Shown piece by piece: positions 44,278 to 55,471 of a DNA stretch of 64,000 bases (position 1 is the first letter of the stretch; each line of letters starts with the position of its first letter). Source of the stretch: RH-AL1 sp965277355 (GTDB lineage Bacteria; Pseudomonadota; Alphaproteobacteria; Rhizobiales; Beijerinckiaceae); contig CBDICN010000002.1 in NCBI GenBank assembly GCA_965277355.1, positions 930,001 to 994,000 on the forward strand. The letters are read 5' to 3'. The translations under genes and the position numbers were made by a program. Below the pieces are notes generated by a model. That model ran no database searches, was not told the DNA's origin, and was given only the letters and a program-made list of their open reading frames with translations.

Positions 44278-45699
44278 TCATGAACGATCGAGCCGCTCGC
44301 CGTCGTCGGCGCCAACCGCCCCGCCCCGCCTCGTCGCGCCGCCGACCGATGCCCCGCCGCGCGAGAACCGCGCCATCACGGTCAGGCCCGGCGCGTTGTC
44401 CGACAGAACGAGGCGGCCTTGGTGGAGCATGACTATGGCGTTCACCAAAGCGAGCCCCAGGCCAGCTCCGCTCGTTTCCCGGCTCGCCTCGAGCCGGTAG
44501 AAGCGCCGCAGGACGTTCGCGCGTTCCGCTTCCGGGATGCCCGGCCCGTCGTCGGAGACCGCGACGACGGCCTCGTCGCCCTCGATGCGAAGCGCGAGCG
44601 AAACCAGGATGCCGCGCGGCGTATGCAGCAGAGCGTTCTCGACGAGGTTCGTGACGAGCTGCGTCAACAGCTCGGCATCGCCCATGAGGGTCGCCTCGGC
44701 GAGCGCGCCCGCGACGAGCGTCTTGCCCCGGTCCTCCGCCACCGGCGCGAAGGCCGCTTGGGTGCGCCGCAGAAGGAGATCGAGGGCGACGGGCCGGAAC
44801 CGCGCGCGCAGGGCTCCGGTCTCGATCGTGCCGAGGCGTAGCAGCGCGGCGAAGGTCGCCAGCACCTCGTCGAGATCGCGGATCACGGCATCGGCGTCGT
44901 CTCGCGCGACCGGCGCCGCCGACGCGTCCCGTGTCGCCTCGAGCCGCTGACGCAGGCGGGTCAAAGGCGTGCGCAGGTCATGGGCGATGGTGGTCGAGAG
45001 CTGCCGATGCCCTTCCATCAACGCGAGGATGCGATCGAGCATCGCGTTCAGCTGTGCGGTGAGCCTGTCGAACTCGGCGCCCATGCCGATCGGCGGTATC
45101 CGCTCTTTGAAGGCGCCTCCCATGATACGGCCGATGGCGTCGTTGACGCGGTCGAGCCGTCGGAGAAAGACGGAGGCGATGAGCCAGCTTCCGCCGAGCG
45201 CGAGACCGACGATGCCCAGCGCGGTCCACAGCGCCGCCTGGTCGAGCCATTCCACGACTTCGCCGGCCGCGAACAAGCTTCGGCCGACGACGAGCAGCGA
45301 GCCATCTTCGAGGCGCGAGCCGAGGGTGAGGACGTCGACCGACTCGTCTTCCGGATCGTCCGGCGTGCCGGTGGCGGGAATGCTGATCGTGTGCCAGCCC
45401 ACGCGATCGGCGCCGGGCGGGAGCGTGCCCGCTCGGCGCGCGCCATCGGGATCCGACACGCTGTAAAGGAATCGCCGGTCGTTCTTGAAATGAAGCGCCA
45501 CCGCGTCCCTGCCGCGCCGCTCCTCGCCGCCGACGAGCGCCACCTCCGCCTCGATGGACGCCTCGAGCGACGTTCGCGCGAAACGCCGCACGCTGTAGTG
45601 GACGACGCCGACATAGGCGACCGCGCCGGCCGCGAAAAGCACGGTGAAAAGAACGGCGAGCCGAAGCGCGCCGCTGCGCAGAACCCTATGGCGCGTCAT
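44278..45699 (-). CDS. Sensor histidine kinase
   Basis: A 473-aa membrane kinase. Two transmembrane helices (near residues 14-33 and 158-180) enclose a periplasmic sensor of about 120 residues; a HAMP segment and the dimerisation helix with the phospho-accepting His240 (STTIAHDLRTPLTRL) follow, then the ATPase with N box (NLVENAL), G1 (DDGPGIP) and G2 (GAGLGLAL). It overlaps the response regulator gene by 14 bp. The cue is unknown; divergent PepSY and COG4705 genes are likely targets. Confidence 0.93.
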   Translation of the reverse strand: MTRHRVLRSGALRLAVLFTVLFAAGAVAYVGVVHYSVRRFARTSLEASIEAEVALVGGEERRGRDAVALHFKNDRRFLYSVSDPDGARRAGTLPPGADRVGWHTISIPATGTPDDPEDESVDVLTLGSRLEDGSLLVVGRSLFAAGEVVEWLDQAALWTALGIVGLALGGSWLIASVFLRRLDRVNDAIGRIMGGAFKERIPPIGMGAEFDRLTAQLNAMLDRILALMEGHRQLSTTIAHDLRTPLTRLRQRLEATRDASAAPVARDDADAVIRDLDEVLATFAALLRLGTIETGALRARFRPVALDLLLRRTQAAFAPVAEDRGKTLVAGALAEATLMGDAELLTQLVTNLVENALLHTPRGILVSLALRIEGDEAVVAVSDDGPGIPEAERANVLRRFYRLEASRETSGAGLGLALVNAIVMLHQGRLVLSDNAPGLTVMARFSRGGASVGGATRRGGAVGADDGERLDRS

Positions 45700-46363
45700 C
45701 GATCATATAACCGGCGCCGCGAACCGTCTTGACGAGCGGCCGATCGAAGCCGCGGTCGATCTTGGCGCGCAACCGGCTCATGTGACTTTCGATGATGTTG
45801 GTGCGCGGGTCGAAATGGAACGACCAGACCTGTTCGAGGAGCATGGTGCGGGTCACGACTTGTCCCGCGTGACGCACGAGGTATTCGAGCAGCTTGAACT
45901 CCTGCGGCTGCAAAGAGATCGGCTGGTTCGCGCGCGCCACGCTTCGCTTCAGCAGGTCGACCACGAGATCGCCGACCCGCAGCTCCGTCTTCGGATCGGC
46001 GAGCTGTGGACGCCGTGCCAAGGCGTCGATCCGCGCTGCCAGCTCGCGCAACGCGAACGGCTTGACGACGTAATCGTCGGCGCCGGCCTCAAGCCCCTCG
46101 ATCCGGTCGTCGATCTCGCCCATGGCGGTGAGGAAAACCGCCGGCGCCCTGACGTCCGCCGCTCGGAGCGCCCTGAGCACGCTGAGCCCATCCACGCCGG
46201 GAACCATCCGGTCCAGGATCAGCACCGCGTGAGTACCGTCGGTTCCCATGACGATCGCGTCGCGCCCCGTCGCGCAGGTGTCGACGACGTGCCCCATGGC
46301 CCCGAGGCCGCGGGCGACGTAGTCGCGGACCTCGCGGTCGTCCTCGAGCAGCAAGATCTTCAC
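45686..46363 (-). CDS. OmpR/PhoB-family response regulator
   Basis: A 225-aa regulator. The receiver has acidic DD at residues 8-9, phospho-acceptor Asp51 (LILDRMVPG), Thr79 and Lys101. The C-terminal winged helix (QEFKLLEYLVRHAGQVVTRT, then SRLRAKID) binds DNA. It is first in the operon with its kinase. The 162-bp divergent space to the PepSY gene probably carries its own binding sites. Confidence 0.95.
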   Translation of the reverse strand: MKILLLEDDREVRDYVARGLGAMGHVVDTCATGRDAIVMGTDGTHAVLILDRMVPGVDGLSVLRALRAADVRAPAVFLTAMGEIDDRIEGLEAGADDYVVKPFALRELAARIDALARRPQLADPKTELRVGDLVVDLLKRSVARANQPISLQPQEFKLLEYLVRHAGQVVTRTMLLEQVWSFHFDPRTNIIESHMSRLRAKIDRGFDRPLVKTVRGAGYMIDDAP

Positions 46364-46525
46364 GCCGTTCCCGCCGATGCGTCATGTGTCGCGCCGATGC
46401 GTCGCTTGGCTCGACTTCACGCCGGTCCCGTCGCGCTGGCAAGTTGGGAATTCCCAATGTGGCGGCGACGTCCGGCCAATCCAAGCCGTGGCAGGATGCC
46501 TTTGGCTGAAGCCGGAGAGACCATC

Positions 46526-46831
46526 ATGAACGCCAGCGTCATCGTTACCACCCTGCTCGCGAGCGCCGCCCTGGCCCAGGGAGCAGCCGCCGCGACGCAG
46601 CCGAGAACCGCGCCGTCGAAGGCGCGCATCACCATGTCCGAGGCGCGCGCCACCGCGCTCAAGGCGCGCCCGGGGCTGATCACCGATGCGGAGCTCGAGC
46701 GGGAGAACGGCGGCAGTGGCCTTCGCTACTCGTTCGATATTAAGGCGGCCGGCAGGACGTTCGAGGTCGGCGTCGACGCGAAGACAGGCGCCGTTCTCGA
46801 AGACAAGGCCGAAGGCGCCAATCCGGATTGA
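46526..46831 (+). CDS. Secreted PepSY-domain protein
   Basis: A 101-aa exported protein. The signal peptide (SVIVTTLLASAALAQGAAAA) is followed by one PepSY domain (MSEARATALKARPGLITDAE, then YSFDIKAAGRTFEVGVDAKT). PepSY domains are thought to regulate proteases or sense metals or envelope stress. GGAGA precedes the ATG at 46526. It is divergent from the two-component system and 116 bp before the COG4705 gene, a common grouping. Confidence 0.88.
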   Translation: MNASVIVTTLLASAALAQGAAAATQPRTAPSKARITMSEARATALKARPGLITDAELERENGGSGLRYSFDIKAAGRTFEVGVDAKTGAVLEDKAEGANPD

Positions 46832-46947
46832 GCCTCGCTCGGCCCTGCTTTGCTTGACGCAGGGGAAAGCGGCGCCGCCGAGCGGACCTCGGCGGCGCAG
46901 CGTTCTCGACGGATAGCGTGTTCCTCGACAATCGAAAGGTACGACGG

Positions 46948-47718
46948 ATGACGACAGTCGCGAAAGACATCGCGAGCAAGGTTCCGGCGGTCACGCTCGG
47001 CTTCTGGATCATCAAGATCGCGGCCACGACGCTTGGCGAGACGGGTGGAGACGCGGTGACGATGAGTCTCCATTACGGCTACCTCGTCGGCACCGCGATC
47101 TTCGCCGCGATCTTCGTTGTCTTCGTGAGCGCGCAGATCGCGGCGAAGCGCTTTCATCCGTTCCTCTATTGGGCGGTGATCGTCGCCACGACGACCGTCG
47201 GCACGACGATGGCCGACTTCTTCGACCGCTCGCTTGGCATCGGCTACGTCGGCGGCTCGTCCATCCTGTTCGCCCTGCTGATGGCGTCTCTCGGCGTCTG
47301 GTACTGGTCGACGGGTTCCGTTTCGGTTGATACGATCACGAACCGCAAGGCCGAGGCGTTCTACTGGGTGACGATCCTGTTTTCGCAGACGCTCGGCACC
47401 GCGCTCGGCGATTTCCTGGCGGACACGGGCGGCCTCGGCTACGAGGGCGGCGCGCTCGTCTTCTCGGCGGGTCTGGCGATCGTCGCGCTGGGATACTATG
47501 CCACGAACATCTCGCGAGTTCTTCTGTTCTGGGCCGCGTTCATCCTTACCAGGCCGCTGGGCGCCACGGTCGGCGACCTCCTCGACAAGCCGGTCGCCCA
47601 TGGCGGTCTCGCGCTGAGCCGCTTCTCAGCCTCGGCGGCGCTCGCGGCCTTCATCATCGCGTGCATCCTGGTCCTGCCGCAAGCCGCGGGGAAGCACCCA
47701 GGCGGGGCATCGACCTGA
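46948..47718 (+). CDS. COG4705-type membrane protein with four internal repeats
   Basis: A 256-aa polytopic protein of unknown function. The segments TTLGETGGD, TTVGTTMAD, QTLGTALGD and RPLGATVGD recur every 55-65 residues, each followed by a helix pair, so it looks built from four copies of a two-helix unit. A transport role is likely. The ATG at 46948 follows GAAAGGT. It is probably coregulated with the PepSY gene. Confidence 0.85.
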   Translation: MTTVAKDIASKVPAVTLGFWIIKIAATTLGETGGDAVTMSLHYGYLVGTAIFAAIFVVFVSAQIAAKRFHPFLYWAVIVATTTVGTTMADFFDRSLGIGYVGGSSILFALLMASLGVWYWSTGSVSVDTITNRKAEAFYWVTILFSQTLGTALGDFLADTGGLGYEGGALVFSAGLAIVALGYYATNISRVLLFWAAFILTRPLGATVGDLLDKPVAHGGLALSRFSASAALAAFIIACILVLPQAAGKHPGGAST

Positions 47719-47806
47719 CGATGATCAGCGCCCGCGCCAGCCATCGGACCGTCGTCCATCCAAGCTGCGGCGCCGCCGAGCGGCGCCGGAGCTTGAACAC
47801 CATGTC

Positions 47807-49474
47807 ATGAACCGCTTCGCCCTGCTGCTCGACCGCCTCAGCTACGAACCCGGCCGCAACAACAAGCTGCGGGTGATGACGGACTACTTCCGCACGGTGC
47901 CGGACCCGGAGCGCGGCTTCGCGCTGGCGGCGCTGACCGGCGCGCTGTCGTTCCAGCATGCCAAGCCGAACCTGATCCGCTCGCTGATGGCCAGCCGGGT
48001 CGATCCCTACCTGTTCAGCCTGTCCTACGATTACGTCGGCGATCTCTCGGAGACGGCCGCGCTGCTGTGGCCCTCGCCACCCCCGCGCGCGATCGGCATC
48101 GGGCACAACGAGGAGCCGCTGCACCTGTCCGACGTGATCGGCACGCTCGCCACGGCCGGCAAGCTCGACCTTCCGAGGCTCGTCGCGTCGTGGCTCGACG
48201 CGCTCGACGAGAACGGGCGCTGGGCGCTGTTGAAGCTCATCACCGGCTCGCTGCGGGTCGGCGTGTCGGCGCGGCTCGCCAAGACGGCGGTCGGCGACCT
48301 CGGCGGCAAGGCGGCGAACGAGATCGAGGAGGTCTGGCACGGCCTGGCGCCACCCTACATCGACCTGTTCGCCTGGGTCGAGGGCCGCGCCGACAAGCCG
48401 GATGCCACCGACCCGGCGCCGTTCCACCCGGCGATGCTGGCGCATGCGGTGGAAGACCGCGATAGGGCGCTGATCGATCCGGCCGCGTTTCGCGCGGAGT
48501 GGAAGTGGGACGGGATCCGCGTGCAGGCGACGCGCGGCGTGGAGGCGGACGGGCGCCCGGCCATCCGGCTCTATTCGCGGACCGGCGAGGAGATGTCGGA
48601 GACGTTCCCGGATCTCACCGAGATGCTGGCGTCGCTGCCGCACGAGCGGTTCTCGCTCGACGGCGAGCTCCTCGTGGTGCGCGATCGGAGGGTGCAGCCC
48701 TTCGGCGTGCTGCAGCAGCGGCTCAACCGCCGCACGGTGTCGCTGAAGCTGATCGCCGATTTCCCGGCCCACATCCGCGGCTACGACCTGCTGCAGCTCG
48801 ACGGCGAGGACCTGCGAGCGCTTCCGTTCGTCGAACGCCGCGCCAAGCTCGAGCGGTTCGTCACCGACGCCGCGCATGAAAAACTCGACCTCTCCCCGCT
48901 GGTCGCCTTCCGCGACTGGCCGAGCCTCGCGGCCGCGCGAAAGGATCCGCGCTCCGCCGGCGCGGGCCCCGACGCCGAGGCGATCGAGGGGCTGATGCTG
49001 AAACGGGCCGATTCGATCTACGTGCCCGGGCGTCCCAAAGGGCTGTGGTACAAGTGGAAACGCGACCCGTTCACCGTCGATGCGGTGATGATGTACGCGC
49101 AGCGCGGACACGGCAAGCGCTCCTCGTTCTATTCCGACTACACCTTCGGGGTCTGGCGGGAGGTTGCGGAGGGCGACGGACTGGTGCCGGTCGGCAAGGC
49201 CTACTTCGGCTTTACCGACGAGGAGCTGGTGCAGCTCGACAAGTTCGTCCGCAACAACACGATCAATCGCTTCGGCCCGGTGCGCGAGGTCGTCCACGGC
49301 AGGGATGCCGGGCTGGTGCTGGAGATCGCCTTCGAGGGGCTCAACCGCTCGACGCGCCACAAGTCCGGCGTCGCGATGCGGTTCCCCCGCGTGGCCCGCA
49401 TCCGCTGGGACAAGCCCGCGCGCGAGGCCGACCGCATCGAGACGCTCGAGGCGCTGTTGCGGGCGCCGGTTTAA
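47807..49474 (+). CDS. ATP-dependent DNA ligase (bacterial repair type)
   Basis: A 555-aa ligase: N-terminal DNA-binding domain (residues 1-200), nucleotidyl-transferase core with the AMP-accepting Lys233 in EWKWDGIR, motif III SLDGELLV, motif V LWYKWKRD, and OB fold. It belongs to the group tied to the Lhr helicase and MBL exonuclease in a DNA damage module. It lacks the primase and nuclease domains of LigD, so it is not the Ku-linked NHEJ ligase. Confidence 0.93.
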   Translation: MNRFALLLDRLSYEPGRNNKLRVMTDYFRTVPDPERGFALAALTGALSFQHAKPNLIRSLMASRVDPYLFSLSYDYVGDLSETAALLWPSPPPRAIGIGHNEEPLHLSDVIGTLATAGKLDLPRLVASWLDALDENGRWALLKLITGSLRVGVSARLAKTAVGDLGGKAANEIEEVWHGLAPPYIDLFAWVEGRADKPDATDPAPFHPAMLAHAVEDRDRALIDPAAFRAEWKWDGIRVQATRGVEADGRPAIRLYSRTGEEMSETFPDLTEMLASLPHERFSLDGELLVVRDRRVQPFGVLQQRLNRRTVSLKLIADFPAHIRGYDLLQLDGEDLRALPFVERRAKLERFVTDAAHEKLDLSPLVAFRDWPSLAAARKDPRSAGAGPDAEAIEGLMLKRADSIYVPGRPKGLWYKWKRDPFTVDAVMMYAQRGHGKRSSFYSDYTFGVWREVAEGDGLVPVGKAYFGFTDEELVQLDKFVRNNTINRFGPVREVVHGRDAGLVLEIAFEGLNRSTRHKSGVAMRFPRVARIRWDKPAREADRIETLEALLRAPV

Positions 49475-49479
49475 GAGCG

Positions 49480-50055
49480 CTACTCCGGATCGCCGTCCAA
49501 GGCGGAGGCGAACAGCGCTTCGACATCGAGATCGAGGTCAGGCGAAACGAGCCGGATCTTTCCGGACGTGTGGTTCGACGAGTGGACGTATTCACCGACG
49601 CGTTCATGGTGAATAATGGTCCGGCTGTCCGCGACCACGATCAGGTAATGCATGATGCTGGTGTTGCGGAAATAGCGGGTGAACTTCAAAGAGGCATCCA
49701 GGCGCTGTGTCGAAGGCGACGCGATCTCGACGACGATGACCGGATCGAGGATCAAGATCGTTTTTTGAGGAAGGCGCGATCCGCACCGCACCAAGGCGTC
49801 CGACTCGAAGACGGTGTCTCGATCGACCCTGACCGCCATGCCGTCGGGAAAGACCTCGCATGGCATTTTCTTGCTGGAGATCTGTCCGGCGAATTGCGTC
49901 TGGATCGCGAACTTCAAGCGGGCATGACCCGCCTGCTCGGAACTCATGGCGTAGATCACGCCATCCAGCAGTTCGTGGCGCCTCGGCTGCACCTCGCTCC
50001 AGGCGACGAAGGTCTCCGCCGTCCAGGCATCGGTCAAGGTCCGCGAGAGTGTCAT
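49480..50055 (-). CDS. Uma2-family (PD-(D/E)XK) protein
   Basis: A 191-aa protein with the Uma2 restriction-endonuclease-like fold: HELLDGVIYAMS, MAVRVDRDTVFESDALV, and LDPVIVVEIASPSTQRLD with the E-x-(A/S)-S-P-S signature. Uma2 proteins are abundant in cyanobacteria and alphaproteobacteria and of unknown role. The ATG at 50055 gives the usual N terminus; 50064 is possible. The stop lies 5 bp from the convergent ligase stop. Confidence 0.88.
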   Translation of the reverse strand: MTLSRTLTDAWTAETFVAWSEVQPRRHELLDGVIYAMSSEQAGHARLKFAIQTQFAGQISSKKMPCEVFPDGMAVRVDRDTVFESDALVRCGSRLPQKTILILDPVIVVEIASPSTQRLDASLKFTRYFRNTSIMHYLIVVADSRTIIHHERVGEYVHSSNHTSGKIRLVSPDLDLDVEALFASALDGDPE

Positions 50056-50168
50056 TGCCGCCATCCGAGTGGAGCAAGCAGTGTACTTCACCTGCGCACG
50101 AGACGACAGCTCGGCTCCGTCGTTTGGCCCACCGTCGCGCCACCCCATATGCCTCATGGGAGATTATC

Positions 50169-52655
<2,487 letters not shown>

Positions 52656-52686
52656 ACCGTCGACGGCAGCCGGACGCCGCCAGCTC

Positions 52687-53100
52687 CTAGACGGGCTCGG
52701 CCGGCGACGTCGCCAGCGACGCCGGCGTCGTGTCGAGCGCCCTGGCCAGCTCGCCGAGCAGATCGGCCGGCAAAGGCTTGCGGCCGGTCTCGAGGTCGCT
52801 CAGATGGCCCTGGCCGATCTTCGCGGCGGCGGCGAGCGCCTGCTGGGTCATGCCCCGGACCTTGCGGAAGGCGCGCAGCGGCGAGTCGCCGCCGCGCATC
52901 AGGCGGACCACCGGCAGCGGGTAGGCCGGCCGGCCGGCGGCGACCCATTCGCTCATGCGGCGGCCGGCGATGGCCGCGTCGGCCGCGTCCTCGCCTTCCT
53001 CCAGGGCGGCGAGTCGGGCCAGCAGGTCGTCATAGTCGCCGCGGAGCAGGACCACCAGCTGGTCGCCGCTCGGCGTGTCGATGAAGGTCGGATCGGCCAT
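52687..53100 (-). CDS. XRE-family antitoxin
   Basis: A 137-aa protein with an N-terminal toxin-binding region and a C-terminal HTH (FRKVRGMTQQALAAAAKIGQ, then GHLSDLETGRKPL). It is translated after the toxin gene (overlap TGATG), the HigBA order. It probably binds the GATAATTATC dyads upstream of the toxin. Confidence 0.85.
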   Translation of the reverse strand: MADPTFIDTPSGDQLVVLLRGDYDDLLARLAALEEGEDAADAAIAGRRMSEWVAAGRPAYPLPVVRLMRGGDSPLRAFRKVRGMTQQALAAAAKIGQGHLSDLETGRKPLPADLLGELARALDTTPASLATSPAEPV

Positions 53101-53354
53101 CAGAGGTCTCCTTTATAGGTCGTGGTGTCGCGCTTGGCGATCGCGATGGCGAGGATCGTCACTCCGTCTTCCGAGAAGATCACCCGGTAGCGACCGACCC
53201 GCATGCGCAGGTACTCGCTGCCCTTCAGCCGCTTAACGTCGGCGTTGCCCGTCATCGCGTAGTCGTCGAGTGCGGCCTCGATCGCGGTTTGCACGCCAAG
53301 CGGCAGGGCGAGCAGGTCCTTGGCCGCGGCGGTGGTGAGGACGATCGTCTTCAT
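53100..53354 (-). CDS. RelE/HigB-family toxin
   Basis: An 84-aa toxin: MKTIVLTTAAAKDLLALP, KGSEYLRMRVGRYRVIF and a closing IAKRDTTTYKG. RelE-type toxins cleave ribosome-bound mRNA. The ATG lies immediately beside the operator palindrome. The longer frame upstream overlaps the MBL gene and is not used. Confidence 0.87.
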   Translation of the reverse strand: MKTIVLTTAAAKDLLALPLGVQTAIEAALDDYAMTGNADVKRLKGSEYLRMRVGRYRVIFSEDGVTILAIAIAKRDTTTYKGDL

Positions 53355-53402
53355 GGCGATAATTATCGCCGAACCTCGAGCAACATCCAAGATAATTATC
53401 GC
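53355..53402. promoter_or_regulatory. Paired palindromic operators of the HigBA-like operon
   Basis: GGCGATAATTATCGCC (53355-53370) is a 16-bp perfect palindrome touching the toxin ATG; GATAATTATC recurs at 53391-53400, 30-odd bp away. Two identical dyads flanking the likely promoter are typical antitoxin operators. Confidence 0.8.
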
Positions 53403-53527
53403 ACCATGACACCAGAGGAACACCCGAAACACCAGGCAGGCGGTCGCGTCACGATGGATCGACACCGACGCCGGCGAGGTCGCCTGTCGATCGCCACCGA
53501 CGCCTCGAACCAAACTCAAACCTCCGC

Positions 53528-54463
53528 CTAAAACGTCTTCGTCTCGCCGGGCTGCATCACCACGATCTTGGTCGAGACGTTCGGGCCCATCGCCCGGATG
53601 AGTTCGGCCGGCGTTCCGGCGAGCAGCGGCGTGGTGCCGTAATGCATCGGGATCGCGTAGCGCGGACGCAGATAGGCGCGCAGCGCGTAGGCGGCGCCTT
53701 TGGGGTCCATCGTATAGTTGCCGCCGATCGGGACCATCACGAGATCGGGATGGTAGAGCTCGCCGATCGTCCGCATGTCGCCGAACAGCGCGGTATCGCC
53801 CATGTGGTAGATCGTGAACCCGTTCTCGAGCTTGAGGATGAAGCCGACCGGCTCGCCGCCCGGATAGCTGAACGGTTTGCCGGTGAACGGATCGACGTGG
53901 AGGAATTCCGAGGAATGGTCGGCGTGGACCATCGTGATCTCGATGTCCTTGCCGAGCGGGGTCACGGTGCCGCCCTTGTTCATCTTCGGCGCATGATCGG
54001 GTGTCAGCAGGCCGAGCGTCGTGAACGTGTCCTCGAGCCCGGCCGGCGCGTAGACCTTGGCATCGTTGGTCTTCGAAAGCTCGAACGTGTCGCCGACATG
54101 GTCGAGATGGCCGTGGGTGAGGAGAATGAGGTCGAGATGGCCGAGCTTCTTGAGGTCCTTCCACTCGGCCGGGGTCTTCGGGTTCTGCGTGATGAACGGG
54201 TCGATCTGGATCACCTTGCCGCTCGGCGTGGTGATGCGCATCGCCGACTGGCCGAGCCACAGGATCTGCACTTTTCCGTTCGCGGCCGGTGTCTCGGCGG
54301 CGGACGCACCCTGTGTCGTCTCCGCGGAAGCCGGCGGCTTCGCGGCGGGTGCCTGCGGCGCTTGGGCGGGTGCCTGCGGCGCTTGGGCGAGCGCGCCGCT
54401 CGCGATCATCACGAGGGCAAGAGCGAGGCCGATGGCGCCTCCTTTTCGCGAAATCTTCGGCAT
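53528..54463 (-). CDS. Exported metal-dependent hydrolase, MBL fold (UPF0173 type)
   Basis: A 311-aa protein. The signal peptide (LALALVMIASGALA) is followed by a QAPQAPA-type linker of tandem repeats, then the UPF0173 MBL domain with HGHLDH, the later HADHSSEF and IYHMGDTALFGDM. Relatives in this subgroup are usually cytosolic, so a signal peptide is notable. The substrate is unknown. Confidence 0.87.
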   Translation of the reverse strand: MPKISRKGGAIGLALALVMIASGALAQAPQAPAQAPQAPAAKPPASAETTQGASAAETPAANGKVQILWLGQSAMRITTPSGKVIQIDPFITQNPKTPAEWKDLKKLGHLDLILLTHGHLDHVGDTFELSKTNDAKVYAPAGLEDTFTTLGLLTPDHAPKMNKGGTVTPLGKDIEITMVHADHSSEFLHVDPFTGKPFSYPGGEPVGFILKLENGFTIYHMGDTALFGDMRTIGELYHPDLVMVPIGGNYTMDPKGAAYALRAYLRPRYAIPMHYGTTPLLAGTPAELIRAMGPNVSTKIVVMQPGETKTF

Positions 54464-54751
54464 CCCTGATCCCCCGATCCTGCAGCAGCGTTGCGCGGCG
54501 CAGAATGGTGCGCCGTCGAACGCCCACGCAAGCCATTTCCGCGTGATTCGTTTGTCGACGGGTCCACGGGGCCCGAGACGTCTCCGGTCCCTCGCTCACC
54601 GTCTCGACGGTCGGCTCGCGCTCTGGCCACAGCTCGACGAGAGAAGGCCACCGCGGCGGCCCTTGCGGGGGCGGCCTCCGCGGGCGATACGCGATAGCGG
54701 GCCGACGAAAGGCGCTTTGACGCTTTCGGCACGCGTCGTCACAATGCATCG
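54464..54751. other. Divergent promoter region of the MBL and regulator genes
   Basis: 288 bp, GC-rich, with no convincing open frame. It presumably carries promoters for the MBL hydrolase and the XRE-cupin regulator. A stem of GGCCACCGCGGCGGCC/GGCGGCCTC type at about 54645-54685 may form, but its role is unclear. Confidence 0.4.
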
Positions 54752-55441
54752 ATGACGAGAAGATCATCGCCTCGGCTCACATCGCCTCAGCTCACCGTGC
54801 CCCAGCCCCCTTCTGATGCTGGAAGCCTCGATCTCGCCACCCTGTCGAATGCGCCCGTAGAGATCGCGAGGACGTTGGAGAGCGCCCTGGGCCTGCAAAT
54901 CCGCGACCTGCGGCGGGAGCGCGGTCTCTCGGTCGGCGAACTTTCCAGTGCGGCCGGAATATCGATCGGGATGGTCTCGAAGATCGAGAACGGCCAAATC
55001 TCGCCGTCGCTGACCACCATCAACGCCGTCGCCAACGCCCTCAACGTGCCCCTGAGCTCGCTGTTCACGGCCTTCGAAGAAAAGCGGGACTGCTCCTTCG
55101 TGCCGAAGGGGGAAGGTGTCATCATCGAGCGTCGCGGCTCGAAGGCCGGACACGTCTACGAGTTGCTCGGCCACGCCCTCGGTGGCGACCTGGTCGTCGA
55201 GCCCTACCTCATCACGCTGGAGGAGGACGCATCGCCCTACACCAACTTCCGCCACGCCGGGACGGAGTTCATCTACATGTTGAGCGGCGAGGTCGTCTAT
55301 CGCCACGCCGACCGCACGTTCCGTCTGAAGCCTGGCGACTCGATGCTGTTCGACTCCGGCGGTGTCCATGGACCGGAAACGTTGGTGTCCCTACCGATGA
55401 CCTACCTCTCGATCATCATCCATACGCGCAGAGGAGAGTGA
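54752..55441 (+). CDS. XRE-cupin transcriptional regulator
   Basis: A 229-aa regulator: HTH_3 domain (RDLRRERGLSVGELSSAAGI, then GMVSKIENGQISPSLTTI) at residues 45-105, and a C-terminal cupin (HAGTEFIYMLSGEVVYRHAD, LKPGDSMLFDSGGVHGPE) that would bind a small ligand. It is convergent with the oxidase gene and so is placed to regulate the methylamine-type cluster downstream, a role taken by AraC-type GlxA in the rhizobial glx cluster. Confidence 0.88.
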   Translation: MTRRSSPRLTSPQLTVPQPPSDAGSLDLATLSNAPVEIARTLESALGLQIRDLRRERGLSVGELSSAAGISIGMVSKIENGQISPSLTTINAVANALNVPLSSLFTAFEEKRDCSFVPKGEGVIIERRGSKAGHVYELLGHALGGDLVVEPYLITLEEDASPYTNFRHAGTEFIYMLSGEVVYRHADRTFRLKPGDSMLFDSGGVHGPETLVSLPMTYLSIIIHTRRGE

Positions 55442-55471
55442 CGCGCGTTTGCAACCGGCGCGCGGACGCCT

